Source of the DNA: Planctomycetota bacterium
GTDB lineage: Bacteria; Planctomycetota; Phycisphaerae; Phycisphaerales; SM1A02
Direction: 5' to 3'
Assembly: GCA_003671055.1 (NCBI GenBank)
Contig: QWPV01000010.1
Coordinates: 1-58,861 of the forward strand
DNA: 58,861 bases
Shown here: in pieces, positions 9,790 through 19,241 of the stretch
Layout of the letters: every line of letters begins with the position of its first letter
How positions within the stretch are numbered: position 1 is the stretch's first letter
The notes under the pieces: generated by a model
The model's input: the letters and a program-made list of their open reading frames with translations, nothing else
Told to the model about the DNA's origin: nothing
Database searches by the model: none
Position numbers and translations under genes: made by a program

Positions 9790-11904
9790 TCAGCCTTGCT
9801 TGAGCACTTCTTCCTTGAGACGCTCAGGCATGAGACGATAGGTCAATGGTTCCATCGTGCTTGTCGCGCGACCTTGGGTCATCGAGCGAAGGCTTGTCGT
9901 GTAACCGAAGAGCTCCGAGAGCGGCACTTCAGCGCTGATGATGCGAACGACATTACGCAACTCGGAGTCCGTGATCTGACCGCGACGAGAAGCGATATCG
10001 CCGCTCACGTTGCCGAAGAACTCGTCAGGTGTTGTCACGACGAGCTTCATGATTGGCTCAAGCAACGATACGCCAGCGCGTGAGCACGCTTCGCGGAACG
10101 CGAGCGAGCCTGCTTGTTCGAACGCGATCTGACTCGAGTCAACATCGTGATACGAACCGAACACGAGTTCAACCTTGACGTTGATCAGTGGGTATCCACC
10201 GATGACGCCGCTTGCAGCAGCGGTGCGCACACCGTACTCAATGGGCTTGATGAATTCGCCAGGAATGACGCCGCCGGAGATCTTGTTCAAGAAGACGACG
10301 CCGTCCTTCATTTCAAGTTCTTGTTCCTTCGCTTGCTCTGGTGTGATGGGGCTGACGGTGACAACTGCATCACCGAACTGACCACGACCACCGGACTGCT
10401 TCTTGAACAGACCACGAACATCTTTCGCTGTGCCTGTGATGGTTTCACGATACGACACGCGTGGCTTGCCGACGGTGACGTTCACCTTGAGGTCGCGAAC
10501 GAGCTTGTTCTTGATGATTTCAAGATGCAACTCGCCCATGCCTGCGATGATCGTCTCGCCAGTTTCGTCGTTGTAGTTTGAACGGAACGAAGGATCTTCA
10601 CGGCGAATCTGCGTGAGCGCATCGCCGAGCTTCTTCTTGTCTTCCGCAGAGTTTGGCTCGATTGACATCGAGATGACGGGCTCAGGGAACACCATGCGCT
10701 CGAGAACGATCTGTTGATCTTCATCGCAGATCGTGTCACCAGTGAAGGACTCCTTGAGGCCGACGACGGCAACGATGTTGCCGACCGACGCGAAGTCGAG
10801 TGCGGTGCGAGTGTTCGCATGCATCTCGTAGATACGCGACACGTTCTCGCGGCGACCGTTCGCAGGATTCACGACGCGCGTGCCCTTGCTGATGTTGCCG
10901 GAGTACACGCGAATGTAGGTGAGTGCGCCGTGCGTGTCCGCAACGACTTTGAACACGAGTGCAGAGAAGGGCGCATTCGCCGCATGTGGTCGGCTGAGCT
11001 TGATGTCTGGATCGCGAGGATCCACGCCTTGGACTTCTGCGCGCTCGGTTGGATTTGGGAGGTAGTCGATGACGGCATCGATGACCTTCTGAATACCGAC
11101 GTACTTCAGCGCAGCACCGCAGAGCACAGGGAAGCACTGCAAGTCGATCGTGCCCTTGCGAAGGCCTGCCTTGATTTCAGGGATCGTGATAGTCGACGCA
11201 TCCGTGAGGAACTTCTCGGTGAGTCGGTCGTCGAGTTCGGCGACTTTCTCCACGAGATTCGTGTGCCAGAATTCAACCGCATCGACGCAGTCAGCAGGCA
11301 CTGGGATCTCGGTGATGACTTCGCCTTCATCCGCTTCGTTCCACGTGAATGCACGCTTTTCGACGAGGCAAATGATGCCGATGAAGTCGTTGCCCTTGCC
11401 GATTGGATACTGAATAGGGATGCCGTTGGCGCCGAGACGAGTCAAGATCGACTTAAAGGAGAACTCCCAATCTGCGCCGGTCTTGTCCATCTTGTTGATG
11501 AAGCACATGCGCGGAACGTTGTACCGCTCTGCCTGTCGCCACACGGTTTCAGACTGCGCTTCCACGCCTTCCTTACCGTCGAAGACTGCAACAGCGCCGT
11601 CGAGCACGCGAAGTGATCGCTCAACTTCAATCGTGAAGTCGACGTGGCCTGGAGTATCGATGAGATTCAGTTTGTACTCATGGCCATCCTTTTCCCACGG
11701 GCAAGTCGTTGCCGCGGATTGAATGGTGATGCCGCGCTCTTGCTCTTCTTGGAGGAAGTCCATGGTTGCGGTGCCGTCGTGCACTTCACCAATTTTGTGA
11801 ATGCGGCCGGTGTAGAAAAGAATGCGCTCGGAGACGGTGGTTTTGCCAGCGTCGATGTGCGCGCAGATTCCGAAGTTTCGGATTTTCGTAAGGTCCTGAC
11901 TCAT
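9790..11904 (-). CDS. fusA: Translation elongation factor G
   Basis: 704 residues; a GTPase that drives translocation on the ribosome. The G1 motif is AHIDAGKTT, switch II DTPGHVD, and NKMD gives G4; domains II-V follow to the C-terminal MTQGRATSTMEPLTYRLMP. ATG 11904 (MSQDLTKIRNFGICAHID) was chosen over an upstream in-frame start at 12012 because it matches the family's N-terminus. It is the last gene of the minus-strand housekeeping run. 435 bases separate it from the RNase HII-like gene, with a probable promoter at 12245-12274, so it likely has its own long-leader transcript. Convergence or readthrough into the SpoIIE gene (50 bases downstream) is possible. Confidence 0.97.
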   Translation of the reverse strand: MSQDLTKIRNFGICAHIDAGKTTVSERILFYTGRIHKIGEVHDGTATMDFLQEEQERGITIQSAATTCPWEKDGHEYKLNLIDTPGHVDFTIEVERSLRVLDGAVAVFDGKEGVEAQSETVWRQAERYNVPRMCFINKMDKTGADWEFSFKSILTRLGANGIPIQYPIGKGNDFIGIICLVEKRAFTWNEADEGEVITEIPVPADCVDAVEFWHTNLVEKVAELDDRLTEKFLTDASTITIPEIKAGLRKGTIDLQCFPVLCGAALKYVGIQKVIDAVIDYLPNPTERAEVQGVDPRDPDIKLSRPHAANAPFSALVFKVVADTHGALTYIRVYSGNISKGTRVVNPANGRRENVSRIYEMHANTRTALDFASVGNIVAVVGLKESFTGDTICDEDQQIVLERMVFPEPVISMSIEPNSAEDKKKLGDALTQIRREDPSFRSNYNDETGETIIAGMGELHLEIIKNKLVRDLKVNVTVGKPRVSYRETITGTAKDVRGLFKKQSGGRGQFGDAVVTVSPITPEQAKEQELEMKDGVVFLNKISGGVIPGEFIKPIEYGVRTAAASGVIGGYPLINVKVELVFGSYHDVDSSQIAFEQAGSLAFREACSRAGVSLLEPIMKLVVTTPDEFFGNVSGDIASRRGQITDSELRNVVRIISAEVPLSELFGYTTSLRSMTQGRATSTMEPLTYRLMPERLKEEVLKQG

Positions 11905-12102
11905 GGGTGTAGCCTTTGACTCGGTCGGAGAGAAACGTGAACGGAAGTTCGGGAGAGAAGAGAGACTGATAGGCGGCAGCCTGAAGAACACAGGCGTCGC
12001 GGGTGCAAACAAATTGCGTGGTCGTAAGTTGTAGGTTCCGTGCGGAGAGTTTTGGAACTGGTCACCTTCGCGGTCGCTCGCGACAGGACGCAGAACTCAA
12101 CG

Positions 12103-12131
12103 CCTGTTGCGAGGGATTACCTCGCGTCAGG
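12103..12131 (-). other. Stable hairpin in the fusA leader
   Basis: CCTG..GCGAGG and CCTCGC..CAGG form a 12-position stem with one mismatch and one G-T wobble around a GATTA loop. There is no T-run after it on either strand, so it is not a classic intrinsic terminator. It encloses the stop codon of the small leader frame and sits about 200 bases before fusA. Confidence 0.45.
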
Positions 12132-12213
12132 TAGGTTCGTCGTCGTCGGGTGGTGGGTCGTCGTCGCTTGGCAAAGTCATCTCGGCATCGGCTCTATGTT
12201 TTCCTATCGGCAT
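12127..12213 (-). CDS. Possible leader ORF, 28 residues, Asp/Pro-rich
   Basis: A frame starting at ATG 12213 encodes MPIGKHRADAEM followed by a tail of SDDDPPPDDDEPT and a TGA at 12129-12127. It could extend to ATG 12243, but that codon would be upstream of the predicted transcription start. It lies just downstream of the probable fusA promoter, and its stop codon lies inside the hairpin at 12103-12131. The acidic, proline-rich end could be a chance product of the GAC repeats, or a leader peptide whose translation affects the hairpin. No homologue is recognised and no ribosome binding site is evident. Confidence 0.25.
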   Translation of the reverse strand: MPIGKHRADAEMTLPSDDDPPPDDDEPT

Positions 12214-12244
12214 CTGCCAAACGGGAAACGGTGGAAAGTCCATC

Positions 12245-12274
12245 AGTGTAGCCAACCCTCCCTTCTCGATGCAA
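12245..12274 (-). promoter_or_regulatory. Probable sigma-70-type promoter for fusA transcript
   Basis: On the minus strand TTGCAT (12274-12269) and TACACT (12250-12245) are separated by 18 bases, close to the consensus -35/-10 arrangement. Transcription would start near 12238, giving a fusA leader of about 330 bases. The match is by eye only. Confidence 0.45.
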
Positions 12275-12339
12275 GCGCAGAGTCAACAGGTTATTGAGGT
12301 CGGATCCGTTCCCGAATTCTCTGCTTCAACCCCTCAAAA

Positions 12340-13389
12340 TCACGCCATCCGAACGAAAGTCCGCTCAGGAACACGCTCAAGAACAAGGGTTGGCTGCACC
12401 TGCGCGAGGAATCGGCGCCCATCCTCGACATATCCAGCGGTGGGCTCGAGGCCAGGCTGCCGTGCCAAGAACCAGGCGTTCATGCGGCGCATCGCAAGCT
12501 CTCGGGTGTACTTTGCTGCCATGGACGCGAGCGCGGTGGGGAGGTGACGGTCTTCCGAGCGCGTTGCGAATGCGACATCGAGCTTCCCTTGTGCGCCTTC
12601 GATGCGATAGGTGCTGAGGTCGTCGTCTTCTTTGATGACGAGCACGCTGTCGTGCGGAAATTTCGATTGCAGCGCATGCGCGTACTCGGCGCGTCCACCT
12701 TGTCGATCAATCGCAGCAATCACGCGCGCACCTTGTGCAAGTTCACGCGCGGCTTCTAACTGCGTCATCACGAGTGACATGTTCAACGCGCCCTTGTTGC
12801 CGAGCCGTTCATACAACTGATTGAACGGGCTCGCGTCAAGCGTCGTGACGCGAAGTGCTGCAATCGAGCAATGTGCTTTCGCAAGCGCGCGACGCAGTAG
12901 ATTCGCGGCGATGCGAACATCAGGCAGTTCAATGTTTGACGGAAGTGGAAGCGCGTGTTGATACCAAGGCGCATCATCCACGTGCGGCAACTCCGCACCA
13001 ACCGCGTGGAAGTACGCAGCATCGTCAAGCGGAATCGCAAACGATGGATTGCTGCTCAGTGCTGCAAGTACGCCGCGCTCAAGCAGACGCAGGGGTGATT
13101 CATCCTGGCGCTTCAACTTTTTCGAGTCATCGATCGCCACACGGCGGCGTCGATCATTTCCTTTTCGACACACGCCACCCGAAAGCACACTCCAAAGATT
13201 TGGCGCGAGTGGAGTGAATTGCGTGGACGGCACACGAACCGCACACATGCCGACGCAGAGTGGACCGAGCAACGGACCGTAGCCAGCCTCATCGATGCCA
13301 ACATAGAGGACGTGATCCGTCGAAACCGCAACCTCAGTCGGCGCATCGATGATCGTTGCGGTGAGAATTGCGGCGTCAACGGAGGTCAT
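12340..13389 (-). CDS. Divergent RNase HII-like (RNase H fold) protein
   Basis: 349 residues. Residues 31-44 read GIDEAGYGPLLGPL, matching the DEAGRGPLAGP active-site motif of RNase HII with D33 and E34 conserved but the GRG arginine changed to tyrosine. A DDSKKL motif, a later acidic AAIDRQGG and the ASMAAKYTREL segment match the remaining conserved blocks of the family (DSKKL, acidic residue, SI-AKV-RD). The protein is longer than typical RNase HII (about 200 residues), with insertions between blocks. Expected activity is cleavage of RNA in RNA-DNA hybrids, but the GRG motif contributes to recognition of the ribonucleotide junction, so specificity may differ. It sits 38 bases upstream-to-downstream of mnmA in the same run. 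Confidence 0.75.
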   Translation of the reverse strand: MTSVDAAILTATIIDAPTEVAVSTDHVLYVGIDEAGYGPLLGPLCVGMCAVRVPSTQFTPLAPNLWSVLSGGVCRKGNDRRRRVAIDDSKKLKRQDESPLRLLERGVLAALSSNPSFAIPLDDAAYFHAVGAELPHVDDAPWYQHALPLPSNIELPDVRIAANLLRRALAKAHCSIAALRVTTLDASPFNQLYERLGNKGALNMSLVMTQLEAARELAQGARVIAAIDRQGGRAEYAHALQSKFPHDSVLVIKEDDDLSTYRIEGAQGKLDVAFATRSEDRHLPTALASMAAKYTRELAMRRMNAWFLARQPGLEPTAGYVEDGRRFLAQVQPTLVLERVPERTFVRMA

Positions 13390-13427
13390 GCGTGACGCGC
13401 AGGTTACTCAAATCTCTTGTGATTCTC

Positions 13428-14567
13428 TCAGCGTGCACGAGTGGTGGATTGAATCCATCCGCCGGCCAAAATCTGCTCGTTCTCGCCGGTGTTCGTGTAG
13501 CACACGACCGCTTGACCAGGTGCAACGCCTGATTCCATCTCTTCAAACACGACTTCGAGCGCGCCGTCGGCAGTGCTGCGCATCTGCGCGGGAATCGGTC
13601 GACCATGCGCACGCACTTGCGCATGCACACGCGTCCACGAAGTTGTCGGTGGCGCGTACCACACAGCCTCGGTCGCTTGCACTGCGCACACGTCCAATGC
13701 TTCGCGTGGACCAACCGTGACGGTGTTCAGTTGCGCGTTCTTCTCGATGACATAAAGCGGAATCGTCACGGCGGAAGTTGGAGGCACGGAGATTCCGCGA
13801 CGCTGTCCGATCGTGAATCGTTGATGACCAGCATGACGACCGAGTTCTTCACCGGACTCGTTCAAGATCGCGCCTTCTTCAAACGGAGCAGTGCGGCGAC
13901 CTTCAAGAAACGATGAGTAGTCCTGCGGAACGAAGCAGATTTCTTGCGAGTCGGGTTTGTCGAATACGCGCAATCCATGCTCGCGCGCAATGTCGCGCAC
14001 ATGCGGCTTCTCCATGCCACCGATCGGAAGCATCATGCGTTGCACGGCATCTTTACCGGTGCCGAATAGCACATACGACTGATCCTTCGCGCGATCGACA
14101 CCGCGTGTGATGCGAGGTTGCGATGCGTCGTCGTGCGTGATCTGCGCGTAATGGCCAGTGGCAACGGCTTCGCATCCGAGTTGCGCGGCGTACTCGCGAA
14201 GTTTGCCGAACTTCAACCAGTCATTGCATCGCACGCATGGATTGGGCGTGCGTCCCGCGTCGTACTCATCTGCGAAATACTGAATGATGCGACCGAAGTC
14301 ATTCTTGAAGTTCACCACGTAAAACGGAATGTTCAACTGCGCAGCAACGAGTCGACCGTCCTCGGAATCATTGATCGAGCAGCACCCTTGATGTCCGATC
14401 TTCGCTGGACGCGCCGCACATTGCGCAGCTGCAAGCGGTGCATCGAGCGTTTCGCCAGGCGACCCAAGGCGCATGAAACAACCAATCACTTCGTGTCCGG
14501 CTTGCTTGAGGAGCACTGCCGCGACCGAACTGTCGACGCCGCCAGACATGGCAAGCAGAACTTTCAC
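13428..14567 (-). CDS. mnmA: tRNA-specific 2-thiouridylase MnmA
   Basis: 379 residues; it thiolates U34 of tRNAs for Lys, Glu and Gln in the cytoplasm, using ATP and a sulfur relay. The PP-loop SGGVDSS opens the protein. The catalytic cysteines are in NPCVRCN and in DSQEICFV, and ATGHYAQI and the FTIGQRRGI segment are typical of the family. The start codon is GTG 14567, nine bases after the aldolase stop, so the two genes are very likely co-transcribed. Confidence 0.96.
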   Translation of the reverse strand: MKVLLAMSGGVDSSVAAVLLKQAGHEVIGCFMRLGSPGETLDAPLAAAQCAARPAKIGHQGCCSINDSEDGRLVAAQLNIPFYVVNFKNDFGRIIQYFADEYDAGRTPNPCVRCNDWLKFGKLREYAAQLGCEAVATGHYAQITHDDASQPRITRGVDRAKDQSYVLFGTGKDAVQRMMLPIGGMEKPHVRDIAREHGLRVFDKPDSQEICFVPQDYSSFLEGRRTAPFEEGAILNESGEELGRHAGHQRFTIGQRRGISVPPTSAVTIPLYVIEKNAQLNTVTVGPREALDVCAVQATEAVWYAPPTTSWTRVHAQVRAHGRPIPAQMRSTADGALEVVFEEMESGVAPGQAVVCYTNTGENEQILAGGWIQSTTRAR

Positions 14568-14576
14568 GCGGCTACC

Positions 14577-15647
14577 TTAGGCAATCGTCACGCCAGTGCA
14601 TGCGTAGACATCTTGAATGGCATTGAGAAGCGCGACGCCATCTTTCATCGGCTTCTGGAACGCTTTGCGTCCGCTGATGAGACCAATGCCGCCCGCGCGC
14701 TTGTTGATGACTGCGGTGCGCACTGCATCCTGAAGATCATTCTTGCCGCTTGCACCGCCGGAATTGATGAGCCCCGAGCGACCGCAGTAGCAGTTGAGCA
14801 CTTGATAGCGGCAGAGATCGATGGGGTGATCGGTGCAGAGATCTGTGTACATCCGCGGATCGAGCTTGCCGTAACTTGAATCGCCGGAGTTGAGCGCAGT
14901 GAAGCCGCCGTTGAGTTCAGGGAGCTTCTGCTTGATGATGTCAGCCTTGATCGTGACGCCAAGGTGATTCGCCTGGCCGGTCAAGTCTGCGGCAACGTGG
15001 TAATCCTTGTCGCCGATCTTGAACGCGTTGTTGCGGAGGTAGCACCAGAGCACGGTAGCCATACCGAGCTCGTGCGCTTCTTCGAACGCTTGCGACACTT
15101 CGATGATCTGTCGATCGGAGTTCTCGCTGCCGAAGTAAATCGTCGCGCCCACCGCTGCAGCACCAAGGTTCCACGCTTCGCGCACTGAACCAAACATGAT
15201 CTCGTCGAACTTGTTCGGATAGGTCATGAGTTCGTTGTGATTGATCTTCACAAGAAACGGAATCTTGTGTGCATAGACGCGCGAGCAACTCGCGAGCACG
15301 CCGAAGGTCGTTGCGACAGCGTTGCATCCACCTTCAATCGCGAGCTTAATGATGTTCTCGCCGTCGAAGTAGATCGGGTTCTTCGCGAAGCTTGCGCCTG
15401 CAGAGTGTTCAATGCCTTGATCGACGGGAAGGATCGACATGTAGCCGGTTCCTGCGAGTCGTCCATGTCCGAGCATCGCTTGCAAATTGCGAAGCACTTG
15501 CGGATTGCGATCACTCGGCCCAAAGATGCGGTCGACAAAGTCCGGACCTGGCTTGTGCAAGATTTCGTTGGAGACCTTCGCCTTATGCGAAAGAAGTGCG
15601 TCGGCATCACTGCCAAGAGTTGAGCGAATCGATTCGAGTGTCGACAT
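14577..15647 (-). CDS. Class I fructose-bisphosphate aldolase (DhnA/FbaB type)
   Basis: 356 residues; cleaves fructose 1,6-bisphosphate in glycolysis or condenses triose phosphates in gluconeogenesis through a Schiff-base lysine. [27 protein letters not shown] and [15 protein letters not shown] match the DhnA-type aldolase barrel, and [11 protein letters not shown] plus [15 protein letters not shown] form the phosphate-binding end. ATG 15647 was chosen because an AGGA box lies six bases before it; the frame extends upstream without similarity. It lies between the P-type ATPase gene (32 bases) and mnmA (9 bases). Confidence 0.92.
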   Translation of the reverse strand: MSTLESIRSTLGSDADALLSHKAKVSNEILHKPGPDFVDRIFGPSDRNPQVLRNLQAMLGHGRLAGTGYMSILPVDQGIEHSAGASFAKNPIYFDGENIIKLAIEGGCNAVATTFGVLASCSRVYAHKIPFLVKINHNELMTYPNKFDEIMFGSVREAWNLGAAAVGATIYFGSENSDRQIIEVSQAFEEAHELGMATVLWCYLRNNAFKIGDKDYHVAADLTGQANHLGVTIKADIIKQKLPELNGGFTALNSGDSSYGKLDPRMYTDLCTDHPIDLCRYQVLNCYCGRSGLINSGGASGKNDLQDAVRTAVINKRAGGIGLISGRKAFQKPMKDGVALLNAIQDVYACTGVTIA

Positions 15648-15679
15648 GGGAATCCTGATTTTAGCAAACTCACATGCGT

Positions 15680-17695
15680 TCAACGCTGCAGTTGGCGGCG
15701 CGGTTTGGCGGCTCGAAGGGCGTCTTGTTCGCGGCGGATTTCTTCGGCGCTCGCGAAGTCTTCGCCGAAACGGACGAGGCGAAGAGAATTCGCGATGACG
15801 AAGACATACGCAGCGGCCTGATAGAACGGCGTGACCCAGATGTAGAGTCGTCCCGTTGCAGCGAGTGCGAGGCCAACCAACGCGAGCATGATTGAGACAG
15901 TGATGTTCTGCACGATCACGCCTTTGGTCTTGCGTGCGAGTTCGAGCAAGAAGGGGATGTTGCGGAGATCGTCGTTCATCAGCGCAACACCCGCGCTGTT
16001 GGTGGCGATGTCGGAACCCGAGAGTCCCATCGCGACGCCAACATCTGCTGTCGCAAGAATTGGACCGTCGTTGATACCGTCGCCGACCACGAGCGTGCGG
16101 TGACCCTTGCGGATGAGGTACTTCAACTCTTCGTGCTTCTCTTCGGGCAAGCACTCTGCTTCAATCGCATCGACACCGACAGCTTGCCCAACGCGCTTGG
16201 CGACTTGCAGACGATCGCCGGTGAACATCACGATGCGACGGACGCCGATTGCGCGCAGTTGCGTGATCGTCTCGCTCGCGTTGCGGCGGAGTTTGTCTTC
16301 GAGTCCGACGGCACCGAGATAGCGACCAGCAAGCATCACATGCACGCTCGACATACCTTCGATCTTCTCTTCGACTGCTTTCACTTCCGCAGCGATGGAA
16401 GGATTGAGTTCGACGAGCCAACCACCGCGTCCTGCCTGAATCTCGCCAGCACTCGTACGAGCGATCACTCCTCGACCGTGGATTTCTCGGTATTCCGTAA
16501 TCGCCGCAGGTGTGATGCGTGCGCGTTCTGCTGTTTCAAGAATCGAGCGCGCGAGCGGATGGTTCGAGGACTGCTCTGCATCTGCAGCGCCTTGAAGCAA
16601 CGCTGCGCCATCGACGCCTTCTGCAGGAGCCAATCGGCTGACCGCAAATCTACCGGTGGTGAGTGTTCCTGTTTTATCCATCACGACGGTGTCAATCGTC
16701 GCGGCAGCTTCAAGCGTGCGCGTCTGCTTAATCATCACACCGAGACGCGCCGCAGCAGCGAACGCTGCAACCATCGCGGTGGGGTAGGCGATGAGGAGTG
16801 CGCCAGGCGCAGTGACGACGAGGACGGTGATCGCGCGTTCGGCAGCACTCGCGCGAGCAATCGGATCGGTTGATTTCGCAGTGAAGAACCACACTGCGAG
16901 TGCGACCATGAGCACCACAGGAACGTAATAGCCCGCGAGTTTCTCGATGAGTTCTTGCTTGCGACCCTTCGCGCTCTCTGCCTCGCGGATGAGTTTTTCA
17001 ACCTTGCCGATCGTCGTGTCGCCCTTTACGGCAACAACTTCGACATCAATCATGCCTGTGAGATTCGTCGTGCCTGCGTAGACGGTCGAGCCAACTTGCA
17101 CTTCGATTGGTACCGCTTCGCCAGTGAGCGACGCTTGATTGATATTGGAGTCGCCCTGTCGAATTTTTCCGTCGACCGGAAGATTCTCGCCAGGACGCAC
17201 GCGAACAATCATGCCTACGCGCACTTGGCTGAGCGAAACTTCGCGCTCCGTGCCGTTGGCTTCCACGAGCCGCGCAATGTCTGGAGTGAGTTCGATGAGA
17301 TTTCGAATTGCTCGTTGCGCGCCCCATGCGGTGCGAGAGAGCACGAGTTCACTAAACCAAAGAAAGAACGCGAGGAAGCCAGCCGCAAGATAAAGTTCGT
17401 TCGCGATCGCTGCGAATACAGCGAGCGTTGCGAGTGAATCGCCGCCCGCGCGACCTTCACGCAGTTCGCCCCATGCACCCTTCGCGAGAGGCACAACCAA
17501 GATCGCCGCACCGAGCAACGCTGGAAGATTGCTCACAGTTTGTTCGATGCCAAATGCGCCAGCGAGCCATGCGGAAAAAAGCAGCATGGCGCCGACGAGT
17601 GCGAAGAACAATTTGCGCTCAAGGCGAACAGCGGTGGATTCGTTGTCCACGTTGGCGGAGCGGGTGTCGACAGGGTTCGCGGTGAGCTGGCTCAT
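15680..17695 (-). CDS. Heavy-metal-type P-type ATPase with a non-canonical APG membrane motif
   Basis: 671 residues from ATG 17695. The actuator domain has [11 protein letters not shown], the phosphorylation site is DKTGTLTTG (D340), SSNHPLARS matches the HP motif of P1B ATPases, and [10 protein letters not shown] is the hinge. Overall it is a P1B-type cation pump in the inner membrane. The helix ahead of the phosphorylation domain, which normally holds CPC, SPC or TPC, reads [13 protein letters not shown], so both metal-binding cysteines are replaced (APG at 296-298). There is no N-terminal CxxC metal-binding domain. The transported ion therefore cannot be inferred. It heads the minus-strand run toward the aldolase and is divergent from gpsA. 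Confidence 0.9.
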   Translation of the reverse strand: MSQLTANPVDTRSANVDNESTAVRLERKLFFALVGAMLLFSAWLAGAFGIEQTVSNLPALLGAAILVVPLAKGAWGELREGRAGGDSLATLAVFAAIANELYLAAGFLAFFLWFSELVLSRTAWGAQRAIRNLIELTPDIARLVEANGTEREVSLSQVRVGMIVRVRPGENLPVDGKIRQGDSNINQASLTGEAVPIEVQVGSTVYAGTTNLTGMIDVEVVAVKGDTTIGKVEKLIREAESAKGRKQELIEKLAGYYVPVVLMVALAVWFFTAKSTDPIARASAAERAITVLVVTAPGALLIAYPTAMVAAFAAAARLGVMIKQTRTLEAAATIDTVVMDKTGTLTTGRFAVSRLAPAEGVDGAALLQGAADAEQSSNHPLARSILETAERARITPAAITEYREIHGRGVIARTSAGEIQAGRGGWLVELNPSIAAEVKAVEEKIEGMSSVHVMLAGRYLGAVGLEDKLRRNASETITQLRAIGVRRIVMFTGDRLQVAKRVGQAVGVDAIEAECLPEEKHEELKYLIRKGHRTLVVGDGINDGPILATADVGVAMGLSGSDIATNSAGVALMNDDLRNIPFLLELARKTKGVIVQNITVSIMLALVGLALAATGRLYIWVTPFYQAAAYVFVIANSLRLVRFGEDFASAEEIRREQDALRAAKPRRQLQR

Positions 17696-17823
17696 CGTTA
17701 GGTGCAGCAGTAGGTTTGTGCGGCGCATGGTGCTGCGCTGCGCAGAGAGTCAAGAAGTGACTTGAAAGAGTACCAAACAGCAATGGCGAAGGTACTGAGG
17801 CGTGTGGCGGTATCCTCACACCC

Positions 17824-18873
17824 ATGACGCACGCGAAAGTGCCCCCGCAGGAACACATCGTCATCGCAGGTGACGGGCAAATGTCGCTTGTGCTAGCTGA
17901 TGTACTCGCGTTTCACGAGCACCGTGTCACGATCTGGTCGCCATTTCCTGAATCCGCGAAGGCGCTTGAGGAGGCTCGTGTGAGTCCTCGGATGAAGGGA
18001 CTGCGGCTTCCGGATGCGGTTCGAGTCGTTGCGGATGTGTTGGCGTTCGAGGATGCGACGATCGTCGTGAACGCGCTGCCCACGCAGTACATTCGTGTCT
18101 CCTTCGGTCAACTCGCCTCGCATGTGCAAGACGGCATCGGCATTGTCTGCGTTGCGAAAGGCATTGAACTCGGAACATTCGAGCGGCCCAGTGAAATTTT
18201 GCAGGCGGTGACGAACGGTCGATGTCCGATCGCCGCGCTCTCTGGTCCCACAGTTGCGGCAGAACTCGCGCGACGACTTCCCGCAGTGATGCTCGCAGCA
18301 TCCACCGACGAAGTCTTGCGCGCACGCACGGCGCATCTCTTCACGAGTCCTTGGACGCGCGTGTATCAGTCGGATGATCCAGTGGGTGTTGAACTCGCTG
18401 GCGCGTGCAAGAACGTCATCGCGATCGCTGCAGGCATGATTGATGGACTAGGACTCGGAAGCAACGCGAAGAGTGCGCTCTTGGCGCGTGGACTTTCGGA
18501 GATGGCGCGAGTGGGCGTTGCAATGGGCGGAAAACTAGAGACCTTCTTCGGTGTCGCTGGTGTGGGGGATCTCGCAACGACGTGCTTCGCGCCTGAAGGA
18601 AGAAATCGCGCGTTCGGCGAACGTCTCGCTCGAGCGATGTTGTCATCAAGTGGAGCAACTGCGGCAAGTGCAGTCGAGCGCGCGCTCGCAGAAACATCAA
18701 GCGTTGTTGAAGGCGTTCCGACCTGCAAGGCAGTGGTCGAACTCGCAAGAGCACGCGGCATCGACCTCCCGATCATCGAAGCAGTCCACGGCATTCTCTT
18801 CGAAGGCCTCGCACCTAAAGACGCGATCGCGATCCTCATGTCACGCGCGGCGCATGCCGAGCGCGTGGGTTGA
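17824..18873 (+). CDS. gpsA: Glycerol-3-phosphate dehydrogenase [NAD(P)+]
   Basis: 349 residues; reduces dihydroxyacetone phosphate to sn-glycerol 3-phosphate for phospholipid synthesis. VAKGIE and ELAGACKNVIAIAAGM carry the two conserved lysines, and GLGDL-like GVAGVGDLATTC plus GRNRAFGERL match the substrate site. The N-terminal nucleotide motif reads GDGQMSLVLA where GxGxxGTALA is expected, so the third glycine is lost. The gene is divergent from the P-type ATPase gene (128 bases between starts) and converges on ptsH with a 27-base gap. Confidence 0.93.
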   Translation: MTHAKVPPQEHIVIAGDGQMSLVLADVLAFHEHRVTIWSPFPESAKALEEARVSPRMKGLRLPDAVRVVADVLAFEDATIVVNALPTQYIRVSFGQLASHVQDGIGIVCVAKGIELGTFERPSEILQAVTNGRCPIAALSGPTVAAELARRLPAVMLAASTDEVLRARTAHLFTSPWTRVYQSDDPVGVELAGACKNVIAIAAGMIDGLGLGSNAKSALLARGLSEMARVGVAMGGKLETFFGVAGVGDLATTCFAPEGRNRAFGERLARAMLSSSGATAASAVERALAETSSVVEGVPTCKAVVELARARGIDLPIIEAVHGILFEGLAPKDAIAILMSRAAHAERVG

Positions 18874-18900
18874 CTTGGCACGGGTGGGTTGAGTGAGCGA

Positions 18901-19176
18901 CTATTCCTCTTCGCCGAAGTTCGCATCGATGAGCGCGAGGAGCGCGGCGAGAGTTGCGCTTTCATCCGCGCCAATCGCGGTGATTTCGATTTCGGAACCA
19001 CACGTGCCTGCGAGCATCAGCATTTGGAGGATGGACTTTCCATCGACAGCTTCATCACTGTCGCAACGACGGACGGAGACGTTCGCCGTGAAGCGCATTG
19101 CCTCTTCCACGAATGCCATCGCGGGCCTTGCATGAAGGCCGAGGCGATTGCGGATTGTGGTGATCGCTCGCTGCAA
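18901..19176 (-). CDS. ptsH: HPr-family phosphocarrier protein
   Basis: 91 residues; a small cytoplasmic phosphocarrier of the phosphotransferase system. The active-site motif GLHARPA places the phosphohistidine at H15, and GKSI places the regulatory serine at S48. It follows ptsN (65 bases) and hpf on the same strand, resembling the rpoN-hpf-ptsN-ptsO clusters of the regulatory nitrogen PTS more than a sugar PTS. Enzyme I is not in the window. NPr (PtsO) is an equally good name. Confidence 0.92.
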   Translation of the reverse strand: MQRAITTIRNRLGLHARPAMAFVEEAMRFTANVSVRRCDSDEAVDGKSILQMLMLAGTCGSEIEITAIGADESATLAALLALIDANFGEEE

Positions 19177-19241
19177 TGGATGCTCTCAGCGCAGATGGAA
19201 TCGGCACCGCGGTGCAATGCACTCGCGCGTGAAAGTGGAAG

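Larger units (their letters stand above)
11905..12339 (-). other. 435-base leader/intergenic region upstream of fusA
   Basis: This gap between the RNase HII-like gene and fusA holds no recognised gene. Reading towards fusA it contains a promoter-like pair, a short Asp/Pro-rich open frame, a 29-base hairpin, and about 200 bases without visible structure. GAC-rich runs (12132-12170) give local low complexity. No tRNA or known riboswitch was recognised. Confidence 0.5.

Noticed and set aside
12132-12170. GAC/GTC trinucleotide runs as a microsatellite
   Set aside because: The runs are short and imperfect (three units each); they are listed only as part of the small leader frame.
14577-16154. Long N-terminal extension of the aldolase frame
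   Set aside because: The extra 169 codons are antisense-in-register with the P-type ATPase gene end on the same strand, have no aldolase similarity, and ATG 15647 has a good AGGA box.
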